Source: Bacillus pseudomycoides (GTDB lineage: Bacteria > Bacillota > Bacilli > Bacillales > Bacillaceae_G). From it: a DNA stretch of 64,000 nt. Shown piece by piece: positions 56,632-64,000 of the stretch. The stretch is from assembly GCF_002582035.1 (NCBI RefSeq), contig NZ_NUQE01000001.1:27154-91153 (forward strand), given 5' to 3'. The first letter of the stretch is position 1, and each line of letters starts with the position of its first letter. The notes beneath the pieces were generated by a model. It worked only from the letters and a program-made list of their open reading frames with translations. It was not told the origin of the DNA and made no database searches. Made by a program: the position numbers and the translations under genes.

Positions 56632-56765
56632 TATTCGGTATTAATGAGCAGTAAAATTTCCGCCTCAAAATTCCGAGATGTATCTTATAAATAAAAAAGA
56701 CCGATTAAAGGAGCTGACTACGAGTGTAGAATACAAAAGTACAGTGTGAAAGATTCACTTTATCC
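56632..56765 (-). repeat. bcr1-like repeat, strongly decayed
   Basis: Pieces such as GAGCAGTAAAATTTCCGCCTC and CCGATTAAAGGAGCTGAC with a TTCACTTTAT end at 56757-56765. Low confidence in its limits. It and the next copy fill 56592-56911. Confidence 0.4.
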
Positions 56766-56875
56766 CGCCGCTTCAGGGCAGTAAGACTCCTACTTCAAGG
56801 TTCTGAGAAAACAAAGAAGATAGGTGGGAGATAACTTGCCCGTAAGAACCCGATTGATGGAAGTTTCACTTTATT
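56761..56875 (-). repeat. bcr1-like repeat, slightly shortened
   Basis: TTTATCCCGC, GGCAGTAAGACTCC, GATAGGTGGGAG, CCCGATTG and GGAAGTTTCACTTTAT. The last hairpin is missing. Confidence 0.7.
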
Positions 56876-56911
56876 TTTACTTCCCGCAAAAATCTCATAG
56901 ATAGAATTCGT

Positions 56912-57970
<1,059 letters not shown>

Positions 57971-57973
57971 TCA

Positions 57974-59122
57974 TTATTTCTTTAATTTTTTTAGCTGCTC
58001 TCCAATAATATCACTTAATTGGAATGTAGCAGAATCAGAAGTTGGTTCATATTTACTGTAATCTTCTGTTACATTATTTTCTTCAAGCGCTTCTTTTATA
58101 CTTAAAGAAATACGCTTTTCTTCTGAATGAACTTCTAACACCTTTACTTTTACTTCTTGTCCGATTTCTAATACTTCATTCGGATTTTTCACATGACGAT
58201 TTGCAATTTGCGAGACATGTACAAGGCCTTCTACACCAGGAAGAATCTCAACAAACGCTCCGAAAGTAACAAGACGTTTTACTTTCCCCTCTAATATATC
58301 GCCGTTTTTTACTTGATTTGCAACATTTTCCCAAGGTCCTGGCTGCGCTGCTTTAATAGATAGAGAAATGCGCTGTGTATCCGCATCAACAGATAAAACT
58401 TTTACTTTTACAGTTTGTCCCTCTTTTAATACATCAGCTGGTTGTTCAACACGGTCATGAGAAATTTGTGAAATATGAACTAAACCATCCACACCACCAA
58501 CATTTACAAACGCTCCAAAATCAGTTAAACGTTGTACTGTTCCTTCTACAATATCGCCGTCTTTTAAAGAAGCAACCGCTGCTTTTTTCTTCGTGTCTAA
58601 CTCTTGTTCTACGACTGCCTTATGAGAAAGAATAACACGATTTTTCTCACGGTCTAATTCTACAATTTTTACTGCTAATGTTTTCCCTTTATAATCAGTA
58701 AAATCTTCGACGTAATGCACTTCTACAAGCGAAGCCGGAATAAAACCACGCACACCAAGGTCAACAACTAGACCTCCATTAACGATATCTTTGATTGTTA
58801 CATCAAATACTTCACCTGATGTAAATTTCCCTTGTAATGCTTCCCATGCTTTTTCTGCATCTACAGCACGTTTAGATAACACTAAATCATCATCTTCTAA
58901 TTTAATTACTTTTAACTCAAGAGTTTGTTCTACTTCTACAACATCGCCCGCTTTTTCAATATGGACATTCGCCAATTCACTAATTGGAATGACACCATCA
59001 GTTTTGTACCCAACATTCACAAATACTTGCTTTTCCTCGACTTTTGTTACTGTACCTGTAACAATAACACCTACTTGTAATGCCTTTGTGTCCATAACTT
59101 CTTCATTCATTTTTTCTACCAT
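57974..59122 (-). CDS. ypfD: Ribosomal protein S1-like protein YpfD
   Basis: 382 residues with four S1 RNA-binding domains ([37 protein letters not shown]-type, [20 protein letters not shown] and [21 protein letters not shown]). Shorter than E. coli S1, usual in Firmicutes. GGAGG seven bases before the ATG. Between cmk and fni. Confidence 0.95.
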   Translation of the reverse strand: MVEKMNEEVMDTKALQVGVIVTGTVTKVEEKQVFVNVGYKTDGVIPISELANVHIEKAGDVVEVEQTLELKVIKLEDDDLVLSKRAVDAEKAWEALQGKFTSGEVFDVTIKDIVNGGLVVDLGVRGFIPASLVEVHYVEDFTDYKGKTLAVKIVELDREKNRVILSHKAVVEQELDTKKKAAVASLKDGDIVEGTVQRLTDFGAFVNVGGVDGLVHISQISHDRVEQPADVLKEGQTVKVKVLSVDADTQRISLSIKAAQPGPWENVANQVKNGDILEGKVKRLVTFGAFVEILPGVEGLVHVSQIANRHVKNPNEVLEIGQEVKVKVLEVHSEEKRISLSIKEALEENNVTEDYSKYEPTSDSATFQLSDIIGEQLKKLKK

Positions 59123-59307
59123 GTAAATACCTCCCTACTGAAATGGCAAAGCATCTTTATGTATATACGAAATGGAAACAATAGCTTCCATTTGCATGTA
59201 TGTAAAATATTTAGAAAATACCTTCTTTTACTAACTTCTAACAAATCGACGGATTTGTCAAGGAAATTGTCTCATTAATCAACAGGAAGAATCACATGTT
59301 TCAAGAA

Positions 59308-59345
59308 ACAAAAATAAGGGAAGAGGCTAACCTCTTCCCTTATTT
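59308..59345 (-). terminator. Intrinsic terminator of cmk
   Basis: AATAAGGGAAGAGG/CCTCTTCCCTTATT hairpin with T runs on both sides. Confidence 0.9.
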
Positions 59346-60017
59346 TGTGAACGTTACCGATACAATATCCATAATCTTTTGAACTACTTCTTCAATAGAT
59401 AAAGACGTTGTATCTAATTCCATTGCATCCTCGGCTTTCTTTAATGGAGATACTTCACGTTCAGAATCTAATTTATCACGACGTGCAATTTCTTCTTTTA
59501 GTTGTTCTAAATTAGAAGGAAATCCTTTTTGGATATTTTCTAAATATCTTCTTTCCGCTCGTTCCTCAACAGAAGCTAACATAAAGATTTTCACTTCCGC
59601 ATTCGGCAATACGTGCGTTCCAATATCGCGGCCATCCATAACAACGCCGCCTTTTTCTGCTAATATTTGCTGACGACGTACCATTTCTTCACGAACAAGG
59701 CGATGTCTTGCTACAATTGATACACGATTTGTTACTTCTGGTGTGCGAATCACTTCTGACACATCTTCTCCATTTAAAAAGACAAGTTGCACATTTTCTC
59801 CATGTTGGAATTTAATATCTATATTTTTTATGACTTCCATTAACTTTGCTTCATTTTCAATATCAACACCTTGCTGCAATGCTGCATACGTTACTGCACG
59901 ATACATTGCACCCGTATCAATATAAACATAAGAAAGTTTTTTAGCAACAATTTTGGCAACCGTACTTTTCCCTGCAGCTGCAGGACCATCAATTGCAATC
60001 GAAATTCGTTTATCCAT
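59340..60017 (-). CDS. cmk: Cytidylate kinase
   Basis: CMP/dCMP kinase, 225 residues. [20 protein letters not shown] (P-loop), [12 protein letters not shown] and [20 protein letters not shown] are diagnostic. A possible promoter (TTGCTT, 16, TACAAT) lies about 190 bp upstream. Last codons overlap the terminator. Confidence 0.97.
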   Translation of the reverse strand: MDKRISIAIDGPAAAGKSTVAKIVAKKLSYVYIDTGAMYRAVTYAALQQGVDIENEAKLMEVIKNIDIKFQHGENVQLVFLNGEDVSEVIRTPEVTNRVSIVARHRLVREEMVRRQQILAEKGGVVMDGRDIGTHVLPNAEVKIFMLASVEERAERRYLENIQKGFPSNLEQLKEEIARRDKLDSEREVSPLKKAEDAMELDTTSLSIEEVVQKIMDIVSVTFTK

Positions 60018-60095
60018 TGTAACACCCCATTTTTTACTTATAAAAACAGAAGGAAAAGCAGGTACGTTTCCCCTGCTTCTCTCATGATTGTTTCA

Positions 60096-60185
60096 CTTTA
60101 CATAAGCAGGCACTAAAAGCCTGATTAGTTGAATTAACGATTAACGTAGAGAAAAACTCCCCTACTAATAATCATTTCGCTTTAT
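60096..60185 (-). repeat. bcr1-like repeat, decayed
   Basis: TTTACATAAGCAGGCACTAAAAGCCTGATTAGTTGAATTAACG...TTTCGCTTTAT. The ends and box order are recognisable but changed. A short open stretch with no start codon (60180-60290, minus, ending in TGA) overlaps the ypfB end; I cannot call it a gene. Confidence 0.5.
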
Positions 60186-60242
60186 TCCGTTTCAAGTCCT
60201 CAATCATTGTAGCATAATCCTTCTTAGAAGCAAATGAAAAAG

Positions 60243-60416
60243 CTACTGATTCACCTCTAAAATATTTGTCATAACCCCTTTTGTTACTCCTTCATAATAT
60301 ATAACTTTTGATACATATTTCGCTATATGCTCTTGGGTTAAAAGCAATTGGACAATACATAGACAAAGACATTGTCCAATAAGTATACGAATTAAAATCT
60401 TCTCTATTTTCTTCAA
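60243..60416 (-). CDS. ypfB: YpfB (DUF5359)
   Basis: 57 residues with one membrane segment (ILIGQCLCLCIVQLLL) and the conserved TQEHIAKYVSKVIYYEGVT. Similar in length to B. subtilis YpfB. AAAGGAGATG precedes the TTG at 60414-60416; an ATG three codons earlier overlaps the ribosome site. ypfA, its B. subtilis neighbour, is absent. Confidence 0.75.
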   Translation of the reverse strand: MKKIEKILIRILIGQCLCLCIVQLLLTQEHIAKYVSKVIYYEGVTKGVMTNILEVNQ

Positions 60417-60454
60417 ATCGCACATCTCCTTTTACCTATTATATTGATACTTTT

Positions 60455-60591
60455 TTCGATAAGACTACCACTTCAAGATTTTGAGGAAACAAAGCAGATA
60501 GGTCATAAATAACTGCTGGCATACGTCCGATCGATGAGAGCTTTCCATTAGCTGAGAATGAAGCCTCGCACTGTTGGAAGTTTCACTTTAT
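60455..60591 (-). repeat. bcr1-like repeat, decayed, first of a tandem pair
   Basis: GATAAGACTACCACTTCAAGATT, GATAGGTCATAAATAACTGC and GGAAGTTTCACTTTAT. It shares its right end with the next copy. Confidence 0.65.
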
Positions 60592-60737
60592 CCCGCTACT
60601 TTAGAGCAGTAGAGCTCCCCAAAAAATTATGAAGAATCAAAGAGGATAAGTGAGGGATAACCGCCCATAAGAACCCCATTGATTCAACTAACTAACAGCG
60701 GGAGATGAAGCCCCAACTGTTAGAAATTTCACTTTAT
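60587..60737 (-). repeat. bcr1-like repeat, second of a tandem pair
   Basis: TTTATCCCGCTACTTTAGAGCAG...CCCCATTGATTCAAC, AACAGCGGGAGATGAAGCCCC and TTTCACTTTAT. Together the pair fills the gap between ypfB and ansA. Confidence 0.7.
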
Positions 60738-60777
60738 TTTCATTGTGATAATCTCTTATAAGTTTTATACTTTTCCA

Positions 60778-60807
60778 TTGTCGAATTCAATCAAATCATG
60801 TTATGTT
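60778..60807 (+). promoter_or_regulatory. Sigma-A-type promoter of ansA
   Basis: TTGTCG (60778-60783), 18-base spacer, TATGTT (60802-60807), about 40 bp before the start. Confidence 0.45.
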
Positions 60808-60845
60808 CTTAATGTATTTTCATTGATTGGAGAGGGGTAAAGGCA

Positions 60846-61817
60846 TTGAAAAAAATTCTTGTTTTACACACTGGTGGAACAATTGCGATGGAGGAAGATA
60901 AAGAAACTGGAGTTGTTCAGCCAGGCGCACAAAATCCGCTTTTAAAATTCATTCCAAATTTAGAAGAAGATATCGATTTAATTGTTGAAGATGTCTTTCA
61001 TCTTCCATCTCCTCACATGACACCAAATGAAATGCTGCAATTGCAAGTCATGATTGATGAGAAGGTTAAGAACGATAACGTGCAGGGGGTTGTTATTACA
61101 CACGGAACAGACACGTTGGAAGAGACAGCTTATTTTCTTGACTTAACTGTACAAGCCGATGTACCAATTATCGTGACAGGAGCAATGCGTTCAAGTAATG
61201 AACTAGGTGCGGACGGTTTATATAACTTTTTATCAGCAGTTAAAGTTGCTAGTAGTGAAGAAGCAAAAGGAAAAGGTGTCCTTGTCGTATTAAACGATGA
61301 AATTCATTGTGCAACGAATGTGACAAAAACACATACAAGTAATGTAGCAACATTCCAAAGTCCACAATATGGTCCAGTTGGAATGGTGACAAAGCGCGGC
61401 GTTGTCTTTCACCAAGCATTAGTACATCACGAAAAATATGCCGTAACACAAATTACAAAAAACGTTGTCGTATTAAAGGCATATGCAGGTATGGATGATA
61501 CGTTATTAGCTGCAATTGAGCAGCTACCGATTGATGGTATTATCATCGAAGCACTTGGACAAGGAAACTTACCGCCACGCACACTTCCTGCACTGCAACG
61601 TTTAATAGATAAAGATATTCCAGTTGTTCTTGTTTCTCGCTGCTTCAACGGCATTGTCCAAGATGTATATTCTTATGAGGGTGGCGGCAAACAATTGAAA
61701 AATATGGGTGTTATCTTCACATATGGTTTAAATGCTCAAAAAGCACGCATTAAGTTGCTTGTTGGACTAGAAGTAACAAAAGAGCAAGCCGAAATTCAAG
61801 CTATGTTTAAACACTAA
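60846..61817 (+). CDS. ansA: L-asparaginase, type I
   Basis: Hydrolyses asparagine to aspartate and ammonia; cytosolic, no signal peptide. VLHTGGTIAMEEDKE (first catalytic Thr) and ITHGTDTLEETAYFLDL (second Thr-Asp) are clear. 323 residues. Starts at a TTG with AGAGGGG upstream. It interrupts the ypfB-to-ypdA order of B. subtilis, so it was probably inserted or kept here. Confidence 0.95.
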   Translation: MKKILVLHTGGTIAMEEDKETGVVQPGAQNPLLKFIPNLEEDIDLIVEDVFHLPSPHMTPNEMLQLQVMIDEKVKNDNVQGVVITHGTDTLEETAYFLDLTVQADVPIIVTGAMRSSNELGADGLYNFLSAVKVASSEEAKGKGVLVVLNDEIHCATNVTKTHTSNVATFQSPQYGPVGMVTKRGVVFHQALVHHEKYAVTQITKNVVVLKAYAGMDDTLLAAIEQLPIDGIIIEALGQGNLPPRTLPALQRLIDKDIPVVLVSRCFNGIVQDVYSYEGGGKQLKNMGVIFTYGLNAQKARIKLLVGLEVTKEQAEIQAMFKH

Positions 61818-61831
61818 AATATGATTGTAAC

Positions 61832-61883
61832 AAAAAACACCTTCGTCTAATTCCTAACGTTAAAATTAGACGAAGGTGTTTTC
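61832..61883. terminator. Bidirectional terminator shared by ansA and ypdA
   Basis: AACACCTTCGTCTAATT/AATTAGACGAAGGTGTT, 17-bp arms with T-rich flanks on both strands. Confidence 0.9.
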
Positions 61884-61903
61884 ATTATTCTATTTACAAA
61901 TAT

Positions 61904-62884
61904 TCACTGTTCTCGCTCTGCAATGGTTTTCGCAATCACGTCGCCATGAAACCGTCCATTTTCTATAAAAATTTCATTCGCATTATTACCAGCAGCAATT
62001 ACACCAGCAATAAAAATCCCTTCCACATTCGTTTCCATCGTTTCTTCTTTATACAATGGTCTTCCTGTTTCAGAATCAATTTCTACACCCATTTCCCTTA
62101 AAAAACCATGATCTGGATGATAGCCTGTCATGGCAAACACATAGTCATTTGAAATCGTATACTCTTCGTTTCCTACTGTATACGTAACTGTATATTCTGT
62201 AATTTCTTTTACATGTGCACCAAATTCCATTTTTATCGTACCTTGACGAACTAACGCTTCGAATTCTGGTAAAATCCATGGTTTAATACTTGGAGAATAC
62301 ACTTGACCTCGGTATAAAACCGTCACACGTGCTCCGCATTTTACAAGCTCTAATGCCGCATCTACACTTGAGTTCTTTCCACCTATCACTACAACATCAC
62401 GATTAAAATAAGGATGTCCTTCTTTGAAATAATGTGCGACTTTTTCTAACTCTTCTCCAGGAACATTCATATAATTAGGATTATCATAATACCCCGTTGC
62501 AATGATAACGTATTTTACTTTGTACTGTCCTTGTTTACCGTCACTCTTTACTGTTTTAACAAGAAAGAAATCCTCTTCTTTCTGTACTTCTTCTACTCGT
62601 TCAAAAGCGTTCACACGTACATATTTTCGTTTTACTACTTCTCGATAATATGCTAATGCTTGATTCCGAACAGGCTTACGGTTTTCTGTAATAAAAGCAA
62701 CACCACCAATCTCTAGTTTTTCACTAGAAGAAAAAAATGTTTGGTGTGTTGGGTAATTATAGATTGCATTAACAATATTTCCTTTTTCAATGACAAGTGG
62801 ATTAATCCCAACATTTTGCATGGCAATCGCTGCTGCTAATCCGCAGGGTCCGCCTCCGATAATAATTGCTGTTTCTTTTTGCAT
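61904..62884 (-). CDS. ypdA: Bacillithiol disulfide reductase YpdA (Bdr)
   Basis: Flavoprotein of the thioredoxin-reductase type, 326 residues, that reduces bacillithiol disulfide with NADPH. IIGGGPCGLAAAIAMQ is the FAD loop with the key Cys; VVIGGKNSSVDAALELV is the NADPH site. Start ATG 62884 with AGGAG upstream. It works with the bacillithiol made by BshA and BshB1, encoded 35 kb away. Confidence 0.93.
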   Translation of the reverse strand: MQKETAIIIGGGPCGLAAAIAMQNVGINPLVIEKGNIVNAIYNYPTHQTFFSSSEKLEIGGVAFITENRKPVRNQALAYYREVVKRKYVRVNAFERVEEVQKEEDFFLVKTVKSDGKQGQYKVKYVIIATGYYDNPNYMNVPGEELEKVAHYFKEGHPYFNRDVVVIGGKNSSVDAALELVKCGARVTVLYRGQVYSPSIKPWILPEFEALVRQGTIKMEFGAHVKEITEYTVTYTVGNEEYTISNDYVFAMTGYHPDHGFLREMGVEIDSETGRPLYKEETMETNVEGIFIAGVIAAGNNANEIFIENGRFHGDVIAKTIAEREQ

Positions 62885-62940
62885 GTAAAGCTCATCTCCT
62901 AGTCTTCTACTCTCTATCCAAATAAACAATTAAAAACAAG

Positions 62941-62963
62941 AAAAAACCTACTTTCAGCAGTAG
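62941..62963 (-). terminator. Intrinsic terminator of the amidase gene
   Basis: CCTACT/AGTAGG hairpin followed by TTTTTTCTTG on the minus strand. Confidence 0.75.
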
Positions 62964-63000
62964 GCACCTATCTTTATTGTATTCATTTTTCATATATTTG

Positions 63001-63531
63001 TCATCTATACGATACGTACATGCGATAGACGTCCGCTAAAAACTGTTTAAAAGGTATACCTTGATTATTTAATACACGTTCTGGATCGATTTTACGAGCA
63101 GGGTCAAGCTTTTTATGCGAAACGATATCTGTCTTTGGATTTAAACCGAAATTATGGCACAAATATGCATGATACCAAGTAAAACGCGTATATGCATTCC
63201 AAAAATTTATATTTCCTCCGTAGCAAAGTTCAACGCCAATTGCTGCGCTATTAGCATTGTAGCCATATATTTCATTATCCGTCGGAACATTGTACCGAAC
63301 ATGATAGGCTACCTCATTAATCGGAATAATCTCTAGTATGGTTTTATCATCAATAAATGTATGAGCTGAAGCTTTTGGTTGTATTTCATTAAAATAATCT
63401 CGATTTCCAATTGCATTACTGCCTGGATTCCCAGTATCATGACTAACAACAAAACGAACTTTTGAAAGTCGAATTCCAGGTCGAGAGCCTCCGTGTTTAA
63501 TATAATTTCGCTGTATAGGAAACTTCGCCAT
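63001..63531 (-). CDS. N-acetylmuramoyl-L-alanine amidase (Amidase_2)
   Basis: 176 residues, a single zinc amidase domain of the XlyA/CwlA type: SHDTGNPGSNA (zinc His), ASAHTFID, YNANSAAIGVELCYGG and VSHKKLDPARKIDP (second zinc His). It has no signal peptide or wall-binding domain, so it may be a phage-like or spore-associated lysin. GGAG precedes the ATG. In B. subtilis other cell-wall genes occupy this position. Confidence 0.85.
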   Translation of the reverse strand: MAKFPIQRNYIKHGGSRPGIRLSKVRFVVSHDTGNPGSNAIGNRDYFNEIQPKASAHTFIDDKTILEIIPINEVAYHVRYNVPTDNEIYGYNANSAAIGVELCYGGNINFWNAYTRFTWYHAYLCHNFGLNPKTDIVSHKKLDPARKIDPERVLNNQGIPFKQFLADVYRMYVSYR

Positions 63532-63610
63532 TCACATCATCTCCGCTCTTATAAAATTATCTTCCTAATCTTATATGTATTCAGATGATGTGTCTCTATC
63601 GCAAACATTA

Positions 63611-63844
63611 TTATGAAAGCAGAAAATCCATCATATTTGAAGCAAATACCATAAACAAAATTATGCTTACTGCCACCGAATAAAAACCATAAAACCAAAT
63701 TTCATCTTGCTTCGTTTCTAAACCAAAGAAACGATTCACTGTATGTAGGAAGGAAGAGCGTTTCACATGCTTTTTGCGTAAATTTTCAACTCTTCCCATT
63801 ACATTTGTTGGCATTACAAAACGTTGTTGTGCAGTCATTTTCAT
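63611..63844 (-). CDS. Small single-pass membrane protein behind an SOS-type promoter
   Basis: 77 residues: a basic N-terminal half (VENLRKKHVKRSSF) and a C-terminal membrane segment (FYGFYSVAVSIILFMVFAS) with a short tail. I do not recognise it. The ATG at 63844 follows AAAGGAGAG with six bases spacing; a longer frame would run into the repeat. A promoter with an overlapping LexA-type site lies 95-125 bp upstream. Confidence 0.7.
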   Translation of the reverse strand: MKMTAQQRFVMPTNVMGRVENLRKKHVKRSSFLHTVNRFFGLETKQDEIWFYGFYSVAVSIILFMVFASNMMDFLLS

Positions 63845-63857
63845 TCTAGTCTCTCCT

Positions 63858-63913
63858 TTATTCGATTGGTGAGAGCTTTCCATCAGGGACCTTGATGGAA
63901 GTTTCACTTTTTT
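63858..63913 (-). repeat. bcr1-like repeat remnant
   Basis: CGATTGGTGAGAGCTTTCC, CATCAGGGACCTTGATGGAAG and TTTCACTTT: the right-hand third only. It lies between the promoter and the ribosome site of the small membrane protein gene. Confidence 0.65.
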
Positions 63914-63938
63914 TGTTTCCGTTTTTCTATCTAAGAAG

Positions 63939-63967
63939 AGTATAGCACAAACGTTCTGTTAGAACAA
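63939..63967 (-). promoter_or_regulatory. Sigma-A-type promoter of the small membrane protein gene
   Basis: Minus strand TTGTTC (63962-63967), 17-base spacer, TATACT (63939-63944). Confidence 0.6.
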
Positions 63968-63974
63968 GTGTTCT
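63961..63974. promoter_or_regulatory. LexA-type SOS operator
   Basis: AGAACAAGTGTTCT is a 14-bp palindrome-like site with GAAC-N4-GTTC, the core of the Bacillus LexA box (CGAAC-N4-GTTCG). It overlaps the -35 box of the promoter at 63939-63967, where a repressor would block it. Confidence 0.55.
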
Positions 63975-64000
63975 TTTAATGTTTTTTACAAATTCATATA

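Noticed and set aside
60180-60290. Open stretch on the minus strand ending in KRNKAK
   Set aside because: It has no start codon and overlaps ypfB; it may be a remnant but cannot be supported as a gene.

Overview
The window is a contiguous piece of a low-GC Firmicute chromosome. Gene order, protein sequences and a dense family of TTTAT-ended intergenic repeats point to the Bacillus cereus group; the species cannot be resolved by eye. Almost all genes lie on the minus strand and follow the B. subtilis order from ypwA to ypdA, with informative losses, insertions and one decayed locus.

Layout: 1-7 kb holds M32 carboxypeptidase ypwA, the Fe-S DinG-type helicase ypvA, a small unknown gene, methyltransferase ypsC, RNase P RNA (rnpB), gpsB and ypsA. 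7-11.2 kb is a sporulation-flavoured run (CotD-like coat protein, yppG, yppF, yppE, yppD, sspM-like, yppC) with two sigma-K-type promoters and a tiny hydrophobic-peptide gene with its own promoter. 11.3-18.6 kb holds recU-ponA (plus strand), then ypoC-nth-dnaD and aspB-ypmB-ypmA. 18.9-29.9 kb holds dinG, panD-panC-panB behind a leader that looks like two tandem 'pan' RNA motifs plus an intrinsic terminator, then birA-cca-bshA-bshB1-mgsA-dapB-ypjD. 30-34.3 kb holds a YpjC-like membrane protein, a cysteine-free UDG-fold protein, a YugP-like zinc peptidase, ypjB and ypjA. 34.4-39.1 kb holds qcrABC, ypiF, ypiB and ypiA. 39.2-47.8 kb is the aromatic, quinone and isoprenoid block aroC-aroB-aroH-hisC-aroA, ndk, hepS-menG-hepT. 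It lacks the trp operon, tyrA and mtrB that B. subtilis has there. 48-55 kb holds folE, hup, spoIVA, yphF, yphE, a SpoVIF paralogue, gpsA and der. At 55.2-55.6 kb there is a decayed two-gene remnant at the seaA/yphB position. 55.7-64 kb holds yphA, ypzI, fni, ypfD, cmk, ypfB, ansA, ypdA, an amidase and a small membrane protein behind an SOS-type operator.

Functional links: bshA, bshB1 and ypdA belong to bacillithiol synthesis and recycling. hepS/hepT and menG make menaquinone, which feeds the qcrABC complex. aroC-B-H and aroA feed chorismate. gpsB, ypsA, ponA and recU act in division, wall synthesis and recombination. Many small genes belong to sporulation.

About twenty full or decayed copies of a bcr1-like repeat sit between genes. 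Several end exactly at stop codons, and one abuts the start codon of the decayed gene. The best candidates for a second look are the tandem pan leader, the decayed seaA-like locus, the SOS-type promoter at the right edge, the 27-residue peptide gene and the covarying repeat hairpins.
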